From positions 1-64,000 of the forward strand of contig NZ_CADIJL010000005.1 of the NCBI RefSeq assembly GCF_902859695.1: DNA of 64,000 nucleotides. Direction: 5' to 3'. Positions within the stretch are counted from its first letter, which is position 1; each line of letters starts with the position of its first letter. The position numbers and the translations under genes were made by a program. Of the stretch, positions 1 to 7,741 are shown piece by piece. Origin of the DNA: Achromobacter ruhlandii. GTDB lineage: Bacteria; Pseudomonadota; Gammaproteobacteria; Burkholderiales; Burkholderiaceae_B. Under the pieces are notes generated by a model. That model worked only from the letters and a program-made list of their open reading frames with translations. It searched no databases and was not told where the DNA came from.

Positions 1-80
1 CGCGACACGCGCCGGCGCGCCGCGGCCCCAGGCGCGCGCGGCCGGCGCGGCCGCGGGAACGATGCCTCGCGCGCCTTCGA

Positions 81-476
81 CTATTCGCCGCGCGCCTTGA
101 TGTAGGCCGCCAGTACCTGTTCGATCTGGCGCTTCTCCTGCAGGCTCAGGCGTGCATAAGTGGCGTACGACACCGTTTCGAAGGGCCAGGGCGGCGCTTC
201 GGCGCGGCCGTCGGCGCTGGCGACGGTTTCGGCATGACCGGCGTCGAGCATCGGCCCCTCGCCGGTGCTGAGCCACATGGGATTGACCCTCAGCGCGCGG
301 GTCAGCTTGATGAGCGCATCGCTGGAGGGTTGCAGGCGCTGGCCGCTTTCATAGTTGCCGATGGCGCTTTGCGACAGGTTGCTCGCGACTGCCAGGTCCT
401 TCTGTGTCCATCCCTGAAGCATTCTTGCATTGCGCAGACGATGGCTAAACGTGTCCAATCGATCAACCTGAGACAT
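81..476 (-). CDS. XRE-family helix-turn-helix transcriptional regulator
   Basis: A 131-residue protein with a lambda-repressor-like HTH_3 domain at about residues 12-66 (GWTQKDLAVASNLSQSAIG followed by YESGQR, the usual recognition-helix region) and an acidic, proline-rich tail without a recognisable effector domain. I place the start at the ATG at 476 (MSQVDRL) rather than the upstream in-frame ATG at 524, because the upstream 16 codons are AT-rich and overlap a good promoter. There is no clear ribosome binding site, and the predicted transcript has a very short leader. Such proteins are usually DNA-binding repressors; the target is unknown. The gene is isolated, with about 0.6 kb of non-coding DNA behind its promoter. 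Confidence 0.85.
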   Translation of the reverse strand: MSQVDRLDTFSHRLRNARMLQGWTQKDLAVASNLSQSAIGNYESGQRLQPSSDALIKLTRALRVNPMWLSTGEGPMLDAGHAETVASADGRAEAPPWPFETVSYATYARLSLQEKRQIEQVLAAYIKARGE

Positions 477-495
477 TAATATGAATTTATTTATT

Positions 496-524
496 TGATT
501 AAAACATCTCAATACTGCCGTCAA
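496..524 (-). promoter_or_regulatory. Sigma-70-like promoter of the XRE gene
   Basis: On the minus strand a -35 element TTGACG (519-524) is followed by exactly 17 bases and a -10 element TAATCA (496-501). Transcription would begin about 13 bases before the ATG at 476, giving a near-leaderless message, which fits the missing Shine-Dalgarno. The region is strikingly AT-rich against the high-GC background. Confidence 0.5.
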
Positions 525-895
525 ATAAACGGATTACACCCCAATTCCGTGGCTAATCCGTAAATCGCGGCAAGCCCCGCGGCCCACGCCCGTCCCCACC
601 GCCGCGCCATCGCGACCCGCTTCGCGGCACCGCAAAAAAAACCATTGCTATCATCGGCTTGCGTCCATGCCCGCGATGCGCGCCCGAGCTCTCCTCGCGC
701 GCCCGATGGCCGCACGGCGGGGATAAATCCGGGCGAGTTTATGTGCTTTCCGGGATTGAAAATAGAAAATAATGTATCGGTAATACTTAATATCTTATTG
801 TCGCAGCGGCACAAACGAACAGCGTTTCAAGCGCTTCGCGGCAATACGCTCCACCGCCACTGTTACCAGCAGAAACTACAGAAACTTATCTTCAC
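525..895. other. Intergenic region without a convincing gene
   Basis: The stretch between the XRE promoter and the terminator at 896 holds an AT-rich block at about 750-800 and short reading frames with poor codon use and no ribosome binding sites. I see no gene, tRNA or repeat here. The AT-rich block could carry a promoter, but no -35/-10 pair is convincing. Confidence 0.5.
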
Positions 896-933
896 AAAAA
901 AACACGCCCGTGTTTAAATGAAACACGGGCGTG
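896..933 (-). terminator. Strong intrinsic terminator, minus strand, with no obvious gene upstream
   Basis: A perfect 13-bp stem (CACGCCCGTGTTT at 903-915 and its complement at 921-933) encloses a 5-base loop. On the minus strand it is followed by seven Ts (896-902). No credible minus-strand gene ends here: the next gene to the right (1156) is on the plus strand. It may end an antisense or small RNA, or insulate the XRE gene. Confidence 0.75.
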
Positions 934-1111
934 ACTTCCATGCGGAATCGGATCCTCGGCGGCCAGGGCGCAACGCGCCCGAGCCAAGCGCCGCCCAGAC
1001 CCCGACCGCCGCCGCGGCCCAGACGCGGATCAACACAGTTCAGACCTTCGCCCGCCACCAGACAACACCGCCAGATGCCGCCACATCATGGCGCAGCACA
1101 GGGAGAGGGGC

Positions 1112-1159
1112 ATGACACGCAGGAATCACGCGGTCGCAGGCGCAGGCTGGCATCCATGA
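1112..1159 (+). CDS. 15-codon leader ORF coupled to the downstream regulator
   Basis: An ATG at 1112 follows a good purine-rich ribosome binding site (GGGAGAGGGG, 1101-1110). The frame encodes MTRRNHAVAGAGWHP, and its TGA stop (1157-1159) overlaps the ATG (1156) of the next gene as ATGA. The regulator has no good site of its own, so translation of this leader would set regulator translation through coupling. The peptide has no recognised family. It could alternatively be a chance frame, but the site-plus-overlap arrangement is unusual. Confidence 0.45.
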   Translation: MTRRNHAVAGAGWHP

Positions 1160-1971
1160 ACAACACCCTCGATGTCATCTTTCTCGGCCGCGACGGCGCC
1201 CACCACATCGGGCTGGTCGAGGCCCTGTCGCATCTGGGCTTCAGCGTGCGGCGCTGCCACGACCTGGCCGACGTCTACGACCGCTATTCGCGCCGCCCCA
1301 GTCCGCTGGTCATCCTGGAAGCGCCCCTGCCGGACATCCACAACGCCGCCGTGCGGCTGCGCGCCATCGACCGCAGCCTGGGCATCGTCGCCATCGCGCC
1401 GTTCGGTTCCCAGGAAAACCGCATCCGCACCCTGCTGTGCGGCGCCGATGCCTGCCTGCCGCCGGAGGTGACGGGACTGGAGCTGGCGGCGGTGCTGCAG
1501 GCGCTGGTGCGGCGCGCCGTCGGCCTGGACCTGTCCGACCCGGTGGTCGAGCCGGCGCACGACGAACCGCAACAGGAAACCTGGCGGTTGGCCAACAAGG
1601 GCTGGACCCTGATCAGCCCCGTCGGCCGCAGCCTGGGGCTGACCACGGGCGAACGGGACTTCCTGACACGGCTGGTCAAGGCGCCCGACCGCAAGGTCAG
1701 CCGCGATGCCTTCTATCCAGACGGGGCCGAGGATGCCGACGGCGTCATCACGCGGCGCCGCTTCGTCGATGTGATGATCAGCCGCCTGCGGCGCAAGGCG
1801 ACCGCCCACCACATGACGCTGCCGATCCGCGCCGTGCATGGCTGGGGCTACATGTTCGCGGCGGATATCGCGCTGGAACTGGATCCGCGGGAGGCTGGGG
1901 AGGAAGGTCGTCCGGAAGGACAGGAGGATTGGCGCCGCGACACGGTGGATGCGAACGCGCCATCTTATTGA
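1156..1971 (+). CDS. Atypical OmpR/PhoB-type response regulator
   Basis: A 271-residue protein with an N-terminal receiver-like domain (about 1-125) and a C-terminal winged helix (about 140-235, ending RAVHGWGYMF as in OmpR-type effector domains). The receiver is degenerate: the position of the phospho-acceptor Asp is Glu55 (VILEAPLPD), the N-terminal acidic pair is reduced to GRD, and the usual lysine after the GAD motif is replaced in ACLPP. It is therefore probably not phosphorylated conventionally, and Glu may mimic the active state. No histidine kinase lies nearby. The ATG at 1156 is chosen because it overlaps a short leader ORF; the longer upstream frame is Pro/Arg-rich low-quality coding. 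DNA target unknown. Confidence 0.8.
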   Translation: MNNTLDVIFLGRDGAHHIGLVEALSHLGFSVRRCHDLADVYDRYSRRPSPLVILEAPLPDIHNAAVRLRAIDRSLGIVAIAPFGSQENRIRTLLCGADACLPPEVTGLELAAVLQALVRRAVGLDLSDPVVEPAHDEPQQETWRLANKGWTLISPVGRSLGLTTGERDFLTRLVKAPDRKVSRDAFYPDGAEDADGVITRRRFVDVMISRLRRKATAHHMTLPIRAVHGWGYMFAADIALELDPREAGEEGRPEGQEDWRRDTVDANAPSY

Positions 1972-1999
1972 TACGCTATGGGGCGGCTGGCGCGAGGCG

Positions 2000-2037
2000 A
2001 AAAAAACGCGGCGCTGCCCCGAAGGTAAGACGCCGCG
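2000..2037 (-). terminator. Intrinsic terminator, minus strand, UUCG-type loop
   Basis: On the minus strand a 7-bp GC stem (CGCGGCG/CGCCGCG, 2031-2037 with 2007-2013) encloses an inner CC-UUCG-GG mini-hairpin and is followed by seven Ts (2006 down to 2000). This orientation cannot serve the plus-strand regulator or the plus-strand channel. It therefore implies a minus-strand transcript from the region to its right. Confidence 0.75.
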
Positions 2038-2290
2038 CTAAAACAACACGTGAGCCTGGAGTCATCAGCCGGCACTGATGCCTTCTACCTAGATCACGCG
2101 ATTCCAACATTCGTGCCTCATACTACTCACGCACGGACTGGCCGTGAGCCCGGCCGGGGTCTCTAGTCCCCACCCAAGCTGCAGCGTGATAACGCCCGGG
2201 GATTTGTCCGCCCTGGCTGCTGGCGGGCTTATCGCCCGTATCAGCGGCGTTCCTTTCGGATAGCCGCGTGATGAAAGAAGTTTAGGACGT
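2000..2290 (-). ncRNA. Candidate structured small RNA, family not recognised
   Basis: The roughly 420-base gap between the regulator and the channel has no good reading frame but is rich in pairing. ATCACGCG (2093-2100) pairs perfectly with CGCGTGAT (2265-2272), closing a 180-base unit. Inside, AACGCC (2191-2196) pairs with GGCGTT, and there are local hairpins such as GGGCTTATCGCCC and GGACT/AGTCC. The terminator at 2000-2037 fixes the likely strand as minus. I compared it by eye with 6S, tmRNA, RNase P, SRP RNA and common riboswitch signatures and could not match it. The 5' end is not defined; it could instead be a plus-strand leader of the channel gene. Confidence 0.4.
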
Positions 2291-2394
2291 CGGGCCCGAT
2301 TCAAGTAATTCTTTGTTGATAGCCTTCTATACATATTGGATATAGCAAGCTCCACGCGGGCGCCTATAGAATGCAGGCAAAGGATGCCCCCGCC

Positions 2395-3606
2395 ATGTTC
2401 AATCCCCTGCCCGGTCTCGCGCGCCGCGTGCGCCGTGTGTTCTCCCTGGTTCCGCCCAACTGGTGCCTTGCCATCCTGGTGGCTCTGGATGGGTATGCCT
2501 TCATGCATCCGGTGCTGCGCGAAGTGCGCGCGCGCGAATATTCCTTCTGGCTGGCGCTGGACAACTGGCATGACGTGATGCAGGTGGTGGGCCTGCTGGA
2601 GATCCCGCGACTGGTGCTGGGCGTGGGCCTGCAGATCATCGCCATCGGGCTGATCCTGAAGGCGCGCATCGCGTGGGCCTTCTCGCTGGTGCTGCTGATC
2701 GGCATCGGCACCTTCGCCATCCTGGGCGAGGGCGGACGGGCCGGGCTGGGCATCTATACCTTGGTGCTGGTGGTCGCGCTGGTCGCCTACTGGCGCCGCT
2801 TCGACCGCGCCAGCGTGACCGCGGGTTCGCTCTTCGCCCTGGTCAGCATCGTGTCGCTGCTGATCTACGCGGTGTTCGGCACGCTGTACCTGGGCGAGGA
2901 ATTCAACCCGCCCATCAAGGACGCGGCGACCGCGTTGTATTTCTCCATCGTCTCGATGTCGACGGTGGGCTATGGCGACATCACGCCGCACAGCAACGCG
3001 GCGCGGCTGTTCACCGCGTCGATTATCATTCTTGGCATCACCGTCTTCGCCACCTCCGTCAGCGCGATCGCCGGCCCGGTGATCGGCGGCAACCTGAAGC
3101 GGCTGGTCAAGGGCCGGTTTTCCAACGCCATGAGAAAAAACCACATCATCATCGCCGGCGCCACGCCACTGGCCCTGAGCGTCTACGACGGCCTGCGCCG
3201 CCGCGGCGACGAGGTCACGGTCATCGTGCCCGCCGGCGCGCCGCAGGAATACCCGGCGGCCACGGACCTGATCGAAGGCGATCCGTCCAGCGTCGAGGTG
3301 CTGCGCAGCGCGGGCGTGGCCCGCGCGCGCTATGTGCTGGCGCTGCGCGAGGACGACGCCGAAAACGCCTTCATCGTGCTGGCCGCCAAGGAGGCCACCG
3401 GCGAACAGGGCGCCAAGACCGTGGCCCTGGTCAACACCAGCAAGCACCTCGAAAAAATCCGCCGGGTGCAGCCCGACCTGGTGTTCTCGGTGCAATTGCT
3501 GGGCGCGGAATTGCTGACGCGCACCATCAACGGCGAACCCCTGGACAGCCAGTCCATCACTGACCTGTTCTTCGCCAAGGCCGCGCCGCAGGCCAAGGCC
3601 GGCTGA
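2395..3606 (+). CDS. Potassium channel with C-terminal RCK/TrkA-N domain
   Basis: A 403-residue inner-membrane protein of the Kch type. Several hydrophobic segments occupy about residues 15-180. A pore helix and a canonical selectivity filter TVGYGD (about 190-195) follow, then the final transmembrane helix. A cytoplasmic Rossmann-type RCK domain (from about residue 245, IIIAGATPLALSVYDGL) normally binds nucleotide or ions to gate K+ flow. The ATG at 2395 (MFNPLPG) has an AAAGGA upstream at fair distance; an ATG at 2371 is possible but has no ribosome binding site. The gene stands alone after the structured intergenic region. Confidence 0.9.
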   Translation: MFNPLPGLARRVRRVFSLVPPNWCLAILVALDGYAFMHPVLREVRAREYSFWLALDNWHDVMQVVGLLEIPRLVLGVGLQIIAIGLILKARIAWAFSLVLLIGIGTFAILGEGGRAGLGIYTLVLVVALVAYWRRFDRASVTAGSLFALVSIVSLLIYAVFGTLYLGEEFNPPIKDAATALYFSIVSMSTVGYGDITPHSNAARLFTASIIILGITVFATSVSAIAGPVIGGNLKRLVKGRFSNAMRKNHIIIAGATPLALSVYDGLRRRGDEVTVIVPAGAPQEYPAATDLIEGDPSSVEVLRSAGVARARYVLALREDDAENAFIVLAAKEATGEQGAKTVALVNTSKHLEKIRRVQPDLVFSVQLLGAELLTRTINGEPLDSQSITDLFFAKAAPQAKAG

Positions 3607-3639
3607 TCCGGCCGGCGCGGCGCGCCGTTCCCCACGGCG

Positions 3640-4032
3640 TCAACCACAGCGGTAGACGTTGCCCGACAGCGTGACGTTAGTCTGCTCCAGGTGATCCTTG
3701 CCGCCGGTCTGGCCGGCACGCTGCGTCAACAGATACACCACGTTGCCACCCATCGCCGCGGCGCGGTTCTTCAAGTCGTCGCGCGCGCCCGTCTCAAGAT
3801 CGGCGTTGGAGGTGATCGCCCCCGCCAGGAAATTGCCCTGGCTGCCGGTGACGTCGCCCAGGAATACGCACTCCTTGCCGGGTTCGTTGTGGGTGATGCG
3901 CACGCTGGCGGCGGCGCCTGGCGCCAGCGCGGTTGGCGCGCAGGCCGCCAGCGTGGCGACGCAGGCCAGGAGGGAAGCGAGGCGCAACGTATCGCGGGAC
4001 AGCGCGGACAGAGTTTGCATGACAGCAGGCAT
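3640..4032 (-). CDS. DUF4156-type outer-membrane lipoprotein
   Basis: A 130-residue protein with a lipoprotein signal peptide ending in the lipobox LAAC at about residues 28-31, followed by a small domain. GKECVFLGDVTGSQG and the Gly-Gly-Asn-Val-Val-Tyr motif near residue 100 resemble the DUF4156/RcsF-like fold family of Gram-negative envelope lipoproteins. A C-terminal cysteine (YRCG) may pair with the cysteine in KECVF. An internal ATG at 4020 (MQTLSAL) is an equally plausible start; neither has a strong ribosome binding site. It is convergent with the channel gene. Specific function unknown. Confidence 0.75.
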   Translation of the reverse strand: MPAVMQTLSALSRDTLRLASLLACVATLAACAPTALAPGAAASVRITHNEPGKECVFLGDVTGSQGNFLAGAITSNADLETGARDDLKNRAAAMGGNVVYLLTQRAGQTGGKDHLEQTNVTLSGNVYRCG

Positions 4033-4110
4033 CCATCAAAAGGACGTGGAAAGCCGGCGCCTGGCCGCAAACCGGGCGCTGGAACGGAAAGCCACAAAAG
4101 GGGAATGACG

Positions 4111-4344
4111 TCAGTCGGGCTCTGCATCGCCCGGCCCCGGGCCGGGTTGGTATTCGAGCAGGTCGCCGGGTTGGCATTGCAGCACTTCGCAGATGCGCTC
4201 CAGCGTATCGAAACGCATGCCCTTGACCTTGCCCGACTTGAGCAGCGACAGGTTCGGCTCGGTAATACCGATCTCCTGGGCCAGCTGGCGCGCTTTCATC
4301 TTGCGCTGCGCCAGCATCACGTCCAGCCGTACGATGATCGCCAT
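4111..4344 (-). CDS. Small Cro/C1-type HTH regulator paired with a DUF2975 protein
   Basis: A 77-residue protein that is almost only a helix-turn-helix (MKARQLAQEIGITEPNLSLL, then CEVLQCQPGDLLEY), as in the YozG/HTH_26 group of tiny regulators. Its ATG (4344) shares one base with the TGA of the upstream membrane gene, so the two are translationally coupled. HTH_26-DUF2975 pairs are widespread. The regulator probably controls its own operon, perhaps under control of the membrane partner, but this is inference. Confidence 0.85.
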   Translation of the reverse strand: MAIIVRLDVMLAQRKMKARQLAQEIGITEPNLSLLKSGKVKGMRFDTLERICEVLQCQPGDLLEYQPGPGPGDAEPD

Positions 4345-4997
4345 CAGATGAAACCCCGATTCTCTTCCGCGACCCGGGCCGCCTCTTCCATGGCCCAGGC
4401 CAGCGAGAACAACAGGCCGCCGAGCAGGGCCAGCAGGATGTCGCTGACATCGATGTCGATGAGCATGTGGCGTCCGCCCGGCCCATTGGCCAGCGTCAGG
4501 GCCAGCACCAGCACCGTCTTGAGCACCGGCACGGCCGCGCTGAACACGGTGACCAACACGGCGATGCCGCGCAGGCGGCGCGCGCTGGCGACGGTCAGCA
4601 CGTCGCCGCGACCGAAGTCGGCGAACATGGCATAGGCATGGGCGATGCCGCGCAAGGCCAGCCCCGCCAGCACGCCGAACAGCGCGAAACCCAGCACCCG
4701 GTAGCCCGGCCCCAACTGCAGGCGCGGCACGCTGGCCGGCGAGGCCAGCCCGATGTGCACGCCCTCGGACGCCGGCACCGCCGCCGTGACACCGAGGAAA
4801 GAATAGATGCCCCGGGCCAGTACGGCCTCGGAGGTGAAGAACCACATGGCGACCAGAGCGGTCACCAGCAGCACCGCGGCCGCGATCAGCAGGCCGCGCA
4901 TCCAACGCGACAGGCGGCGGATGCGGTCGAGCCGTGCGCCGCCCTCGGCGGCAATGGCGGATTCATGGGTCGGCGAGGAAGTCAGCGCTGCGGCCAA
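4344..4997 (-). CDS. DUF2975 membrane protein
   Basis: A 217-residue inner-membrane protein with about four transmembrane helices: near residues 34-56, 98-118, 144-168 and 185-203. The FADFGRGDVLT segment between helices 2 and 3 is typical of DUF2975 proteins. Its stop overlaps the start of the small HTH regulator, the standard partner. The role is unknown; it may modulate the regulator at the membrane. The ATG start at 4997 precedes an AT-rich divergent promoter region. Confidence 0.8.
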   Translation of the reverse strand: MAAALTSSPTHESAIAAEGGARLDRIRRLSRWMRGLLIAAAVLLVTALVAMWFFTSEAVLARGIYSFLGVTAAVPASEGVHIGLASPASVPRLQLGPGYRVLGFALFGVLAGLALRGIAHAYAMFADFGRGDVLTVASARRLRGIAVLVTVFSAAVPVLKTVLVLALTLANGPGGRHMLIDIDVSDILLALLGGLLFSLAWAMEEAARVAEENRGFI

Positions 4998-5032
4998 GGG
5001 AGGCTCCGGAACACGTTGCTCGGATGATTAGG

Positions 5033-5049
5033 TTGCTGTAGTGTAGCAA
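5033..5049. promoter_or_regulatory. Palindrome in the divergent AT-rich promoter region
   Basis: TTGCTGTAGTGTAGCAA has 5-bp inverted arms (TTGCT/AGCAA) and sits just upstream of the DUF2975 start, in a 60-base AT-rich island rare in this genome. It is a plausible operator for the small HTH protein of the same operon. Assignment is inference from position only. Confidence 0.35.
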
Positions 5050-5093
5050 TAAATTATCGTTTTACAATAATTTTTTATCACGACAGATAAATC

Positions 5094-5336
5094 ATGAAAC
5101 TCACTCTCGCGGCGCTGGCGCTGCTCGCCGCGCTACTGCTGTTGGGGGTGGCGGTGGCTTGCGCCTGTGGCAATGGCGATGATGCGCGCGAGCACGCGTG
5201 CCGGTGCGACGCCCAGGCCGACGCGCCGCGCGCGGCCGGCCCGTGGTCGTTCAGCAATCGCTTCTCGCTGCTGACCCTGCCGCGCCTGACGGTGCCGTTC
5301 GTCCACGATGGCGCGGACTGCGCCTGCTGGCGCTAG
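5094..5336 (+). CDS. Small cysteine-containing exported or membrane peptide, uncertain
   Basis: An 80-residue frame starting MKLTLAALALLAALLLLG, an excellent signal-anchor or signal peptide, followed by a cysteine-rich stretch (CACGN, ACRC) and a final CACW. There is no good ribosome binding site, and I recognise no family. It lies just downstream of an AT-rich promoter-like island divergent from the DUF2975 operon and stops four bases before a convergent gene. It may be a real small envelope protein or a chance frame. Confidence 0.4.
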   Translation: MKLTLAALALLAALLLLGVAVACACGNGDDAREHACRCDAQADAPRAAGPWSFSNRFSLLTLPRLTVPFVHDGADCACWR

Positions 5337-5340
5337 CGCC

Positions 5341-6924
5341 TCAACCGGGCGGCGCGCCGCGCATGCGCGGCGCGCCCGCATTCTCGGCATACCAGCGCAC
5401 GAAATCGGCCGACCGCATGGGTCGCGCGAACAGGTAGCCCTGGATGAAGGCCACACCGCGGCTGGTCAGGTAATCGAACTGCTGCGGCGTTTCCACCCCT
5501 TCGGCCACCACCGCCAGGCCCAGCCGGTGCGACAGCATGATGATCACGTCCAGCACCGGCGCCTCTTCGCCATCGGCCTGGATGGCCTGCACGAAGCCTT
5601 TGTCGATCTTGAGATAGTCGACCGGAAATTTCTGCAGGTACGACAGGGAGCAATGGCCCGTGCCGAAATCGTCGATGGCCACGAATACGCCCTGTCCGCG
5701 CAGCGCGTCGATGTTGGCGCGGGCCTGGCCGTTGTCGGTGATCAGGCTGCGCTCGGTGATTTCCAGCACCATCAACGACGGCCGGATGGCGGCGCGAAAG
5801 GCCTGCACGTCCGCCACCAGCGTCGGGCAGGACAGGTGCTCGGGCGCCACGTTCACGGCGATATGGAAGTCCGGCGGCGTCGCCCAGCCTTGCATGTCGC
5901 GCTGGATCAGCTTGAGCAGATGCTGCGTCAGCGGCACGATCATGTCCTCGGCCTCCGCCGCCGCGATGAAGATGTCGGGCCGCACCGCCCCCACGCCGGG
6001 CCGGTCCCAGCGCATCAGGGCCTCGGCGCCCTCGCAGCGGCCGGTGGCCTGGCCATACACCGGCTGGTACTCGACATGGAACTCGTCGGCCAGCATGGCG
6101 CGGCGCAGCTGTTCCTTGAACGATTGCCGGTTCACCTGCAGCCGGTAGGCGCCGAAGGCCAGCAATGCGCCGCACAGCATGGCGACGGGCAGATACGTGA
6201 GCAGCAGCTGCTGCCAGGCGCGCACCACGGTTTCGGCTGGCGCCATCACCCTGACGACCAGGTCGCCGTGGCCGGCCACCGGCTCGGCCGACTCGAACAA
6301 GCGCTCGACGGCGGCCGCTCCCCATGCGTCATTGCGGATGGGCGCGCCGCCGCCCAACGAGACCTCCAGCTGGTAAGCCCCCAGCGACGACACTGCGTTG
6401 AGCAGGTCTTGGACGTAGCGTCCGTCGACGACCACCACGCCGCCCCGGCCGTCCTCGCCGGCCATGCCCAGCAGCAGGGCCGACCGCTCCGGCGCCAGCG
6501 GTGTGCCGGCCACGCTGACGAACCATTGCGTCGGCGGCGTGCCGACAGGCCAGCGGTGGAACGCGCCGGTCTCGTAGTCCACCTCGCCCAGGGCCGACGA
6601 GCAATAGATGTGTTCTTGCTTGACCAGCAACAGCGAACGGAAATACGGATTGAGCGTGCCCCAGCGGTACAGGTCGGCGCGCGCGGTCTGGCAGGGCTGC
6701 GCCGACAGGGCCGTGACGCGCGGCAGGATATCGAGGGCGCGGGCCAGGATCTGCTCGGTCTGCACCCGCACGATCCGCCCCGCCGTGGCGGCCTCGGCGC
6801 GTTCGGTGCTCAACGCGTGCAGCCAGGTCCAGCCGATGCAGCCGAGCACGGGCAGCACCAGGGCCAGCGCCACCGGAAAATAGCGCCAGGACGGCACGCG
6901 GACCGTCATTCCTGAAGTGGGCAC
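5341..6924 (-). CDS. CSS-EAL cyclic-di-GMP phosphodiesterase
   Basis: A 527-residue inner-membrane enzyme. A first transmembrane helix (about 15-36) and a second (about 240-262) bracket a periplasmic CSS sensor domain with the defining Cys-Ser-Ser at residues 108-110 and another cysteine at 78. In this family a periplasmic disulphide controls activity. The C-terminal EAL domain (from about 272) keeps the signature E301-A-L-M-R-W, the metal loop DDFGTG, KIDKGFV and AEGVET, so it should hydrolyse c-di-GMP. The start is a GTG at 6924 with GAGGA upstream at good spacing; an ATG at 6909 lies too close to its AGGA. It ends close to a convergent small frame. Confidence 0.92.
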   Translation of the reverse strand: MPTSGMTVRVPSWRYFPVALALVLPVLGCIGWTWLHALSTERAEAATAGRIVRVQTEQILARALDILPRVTALSAQPCQTARADLYRWGTLNPYFRSLLLVKQEHIYCSSALGEVDYETGAFHRWPVGTPPTQWFVSVAGTPLAPERSALLLGMAGEDGRGGVVVVDGRYVQDLLNAVSSLGAYQLEVSLGGGAPIRNDAWGAAAVERLFESAEPVAGHGDLVVRVMAPAETVVRAWQQLLLTYLPVAMLCGALLAFGAYRLQVNRQSFKEQLRRAMLADEFHVEYQPVYGQATGRCEGAEALMRWDRPGVGAVRPDIFIAAAEAEDMIVPLTQHLLKLIQRDMQGWATPPDFHIAVNVAPEHLSCPTLVADVQAFRAAIRPSLMVLEITERSLITDNGQARANIDALRGQGVFVAIDDFGTGHCSLSYLQKFPVDYLKIDKGFVQAIQADGEEAPVLDVIIMLSHRLGLAVVAEGVETPQQFDYLTSRGVAFIQGYLFARPMRSADFVRWYAENAGAPRMRGAPPG

Positions 6925-7041
6925 ATCGTCCTCGCAGCGTCAGTCGTGGGGGTGACGCAAGGATACAGGGAGGCCGCACCCCGCGCATCATGACGGCGCC
7001 GTCGCTCGGCGGCCATGCCGGGCGGATTTCCGTGCGTGTCG

Positions 7042-7644
7042 CTACAGCAGATCGCAGATCAGCGCCACGTGCGCCTCGCGCCGCTGCGGCAGGTTGAGGC
7101 GTTCATCCGGTCCCAGCAGGATCGCCATGAAGATGGCGTGGACCACCGGCGACAACAGCAGCCAAGGGTGCCGCAGCGCAGCGCCATCACCGCACAGGCC
7201 GCGCGCGCGGGCCAGTTCCAGCAATTGCGCGATGTCGGCCTGGTGGGCGTCGGCGGTCTGTTCGCGCCAGCGGCGCGCCAGGTGCGGCACGCGCAGGCTT
7301 TCGGCCAGCAGCAGGCGCATGGCGGCGATCATGGCGGGGTTGGCGAGGCTGGCATAGAGATGATTGACGAGCCGCTCGGCCAGGTGGCGGGGGCTGGAGG
7401 AGCCTTCGACCAGGGCGCGGGCATCGAGACGGGGCGGACAGAGGTAGCGCGCCAGCAGCGCCTCGAAGACCTCTTCCTTGCTGGCGAAGTGCGCGTACAG
7501 GCCTCCCTTGGACAACCCCGCGCGCAAGGCGATGTCGTCCATGCGGGCGCCGGCATAGCCGGCGGCCGAGAACTCCTGCAGCGCGGCGTCGAGGATCTGC
7601 CCGACGCGCACGGTCGGAGGGAGACGCAGACGTTGCGTGCTCAT
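7042..7644 (-). CDS. TetR-family repressor divergent from the PHB operon
   Basis: A 200-residue TetR-type regulator. The N-terminal HTH (about residues 15-60, MDDIALRAGLSKGGLYAHFASKEEV split by its turn) is canonical, and the C-terminal ligand domain is unassigned. The ATG at 7644 (MSTQRL) has GGGAGC upstream at good spacing, and a longer frame from 7701 would run into the operator region. It is transcribed away from phaC, with a TetR-style palindrome between them. It is the natural candidate repressor of itself and of the PHB/export operon. The ligand is unknown. Confidence 0.88.
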   Translation of the reverse strand: MSTQRLRLPPTVRVGQILDAALQEFSAAGYAGARMDDIALRAGLSKGGLYAHFASKEEVFEALLARYLCPPRLDARALVEGSSSPRHLAERLVNHLYASLANPAMIAAMRLLLAESLRVPHLARRWREQTADAHQADIAQLLELARARGLCGDGAALRHPWLLLSPVVHAIFMAILLGPDERLNLPQRREAHVALICDLL

Positions 7645-7706
7645 CACCACTGCTCCCTGTGCGAATTGGCGCGCGGACGCACCGCCGGCCAACCGCTCCA
7701 TTAAAA

Positions 7707-7720
7707 ACCGACCGGTCAGT
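7707..7720. promoter_or_regulatory. TetR-type operator palindrome
   Basis: ACCGACCGGTCAGT is a palindrome with one mismatch and a GACCGGTC core, typical of TetR-family operators. It lies in the divergent region, 63 bases upstream of the TetR start and about 150 bases before phaC, so it could control both. Confidence 0.6.
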
Positions 7721-7727
7721 CGTTAGC

Positions 7728-7741
7728 TTGATCCTGATCAA
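7728..7741. promoter_or_regulatory. FNR/Anr-type box upstream of the PHB operon
   Basis: TTGATCCTGATCAA matches the FNR/Anr consensus TTGAT-N4-ATCAA at every defined position. It overlaps a second perfect inverted repeat, CCTGATCA-N5-TGATCAGG (7733-7753). It lies 8 bases from the TetR operator and about 130 bases before phaC, pointing to oxygen-responsive control of PHB synthesis. The match is visible; occupancy is inference. Confidence 0.65.

Noticed and set aside
1-80. Possible gene end at the left edge
   Set aside because: Only 80 bases of extremely GC-rich sequence are available, and no frame or motif can be assigned.
645-917. A 90-codon plus-strand frame upstream of the regulator
   Set aside because: No ribosome binding site, poor codon use, no recognised similarity, and it runs into the minus-strand terminator stem.
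2089-3495. A 468-codon minus-strand frame covering the structured intergenic region and channel gene
   Set aside because: Most of it is the shadow of the channel gene. The intergenic part has nested RNA-like pairing instead of coding character.
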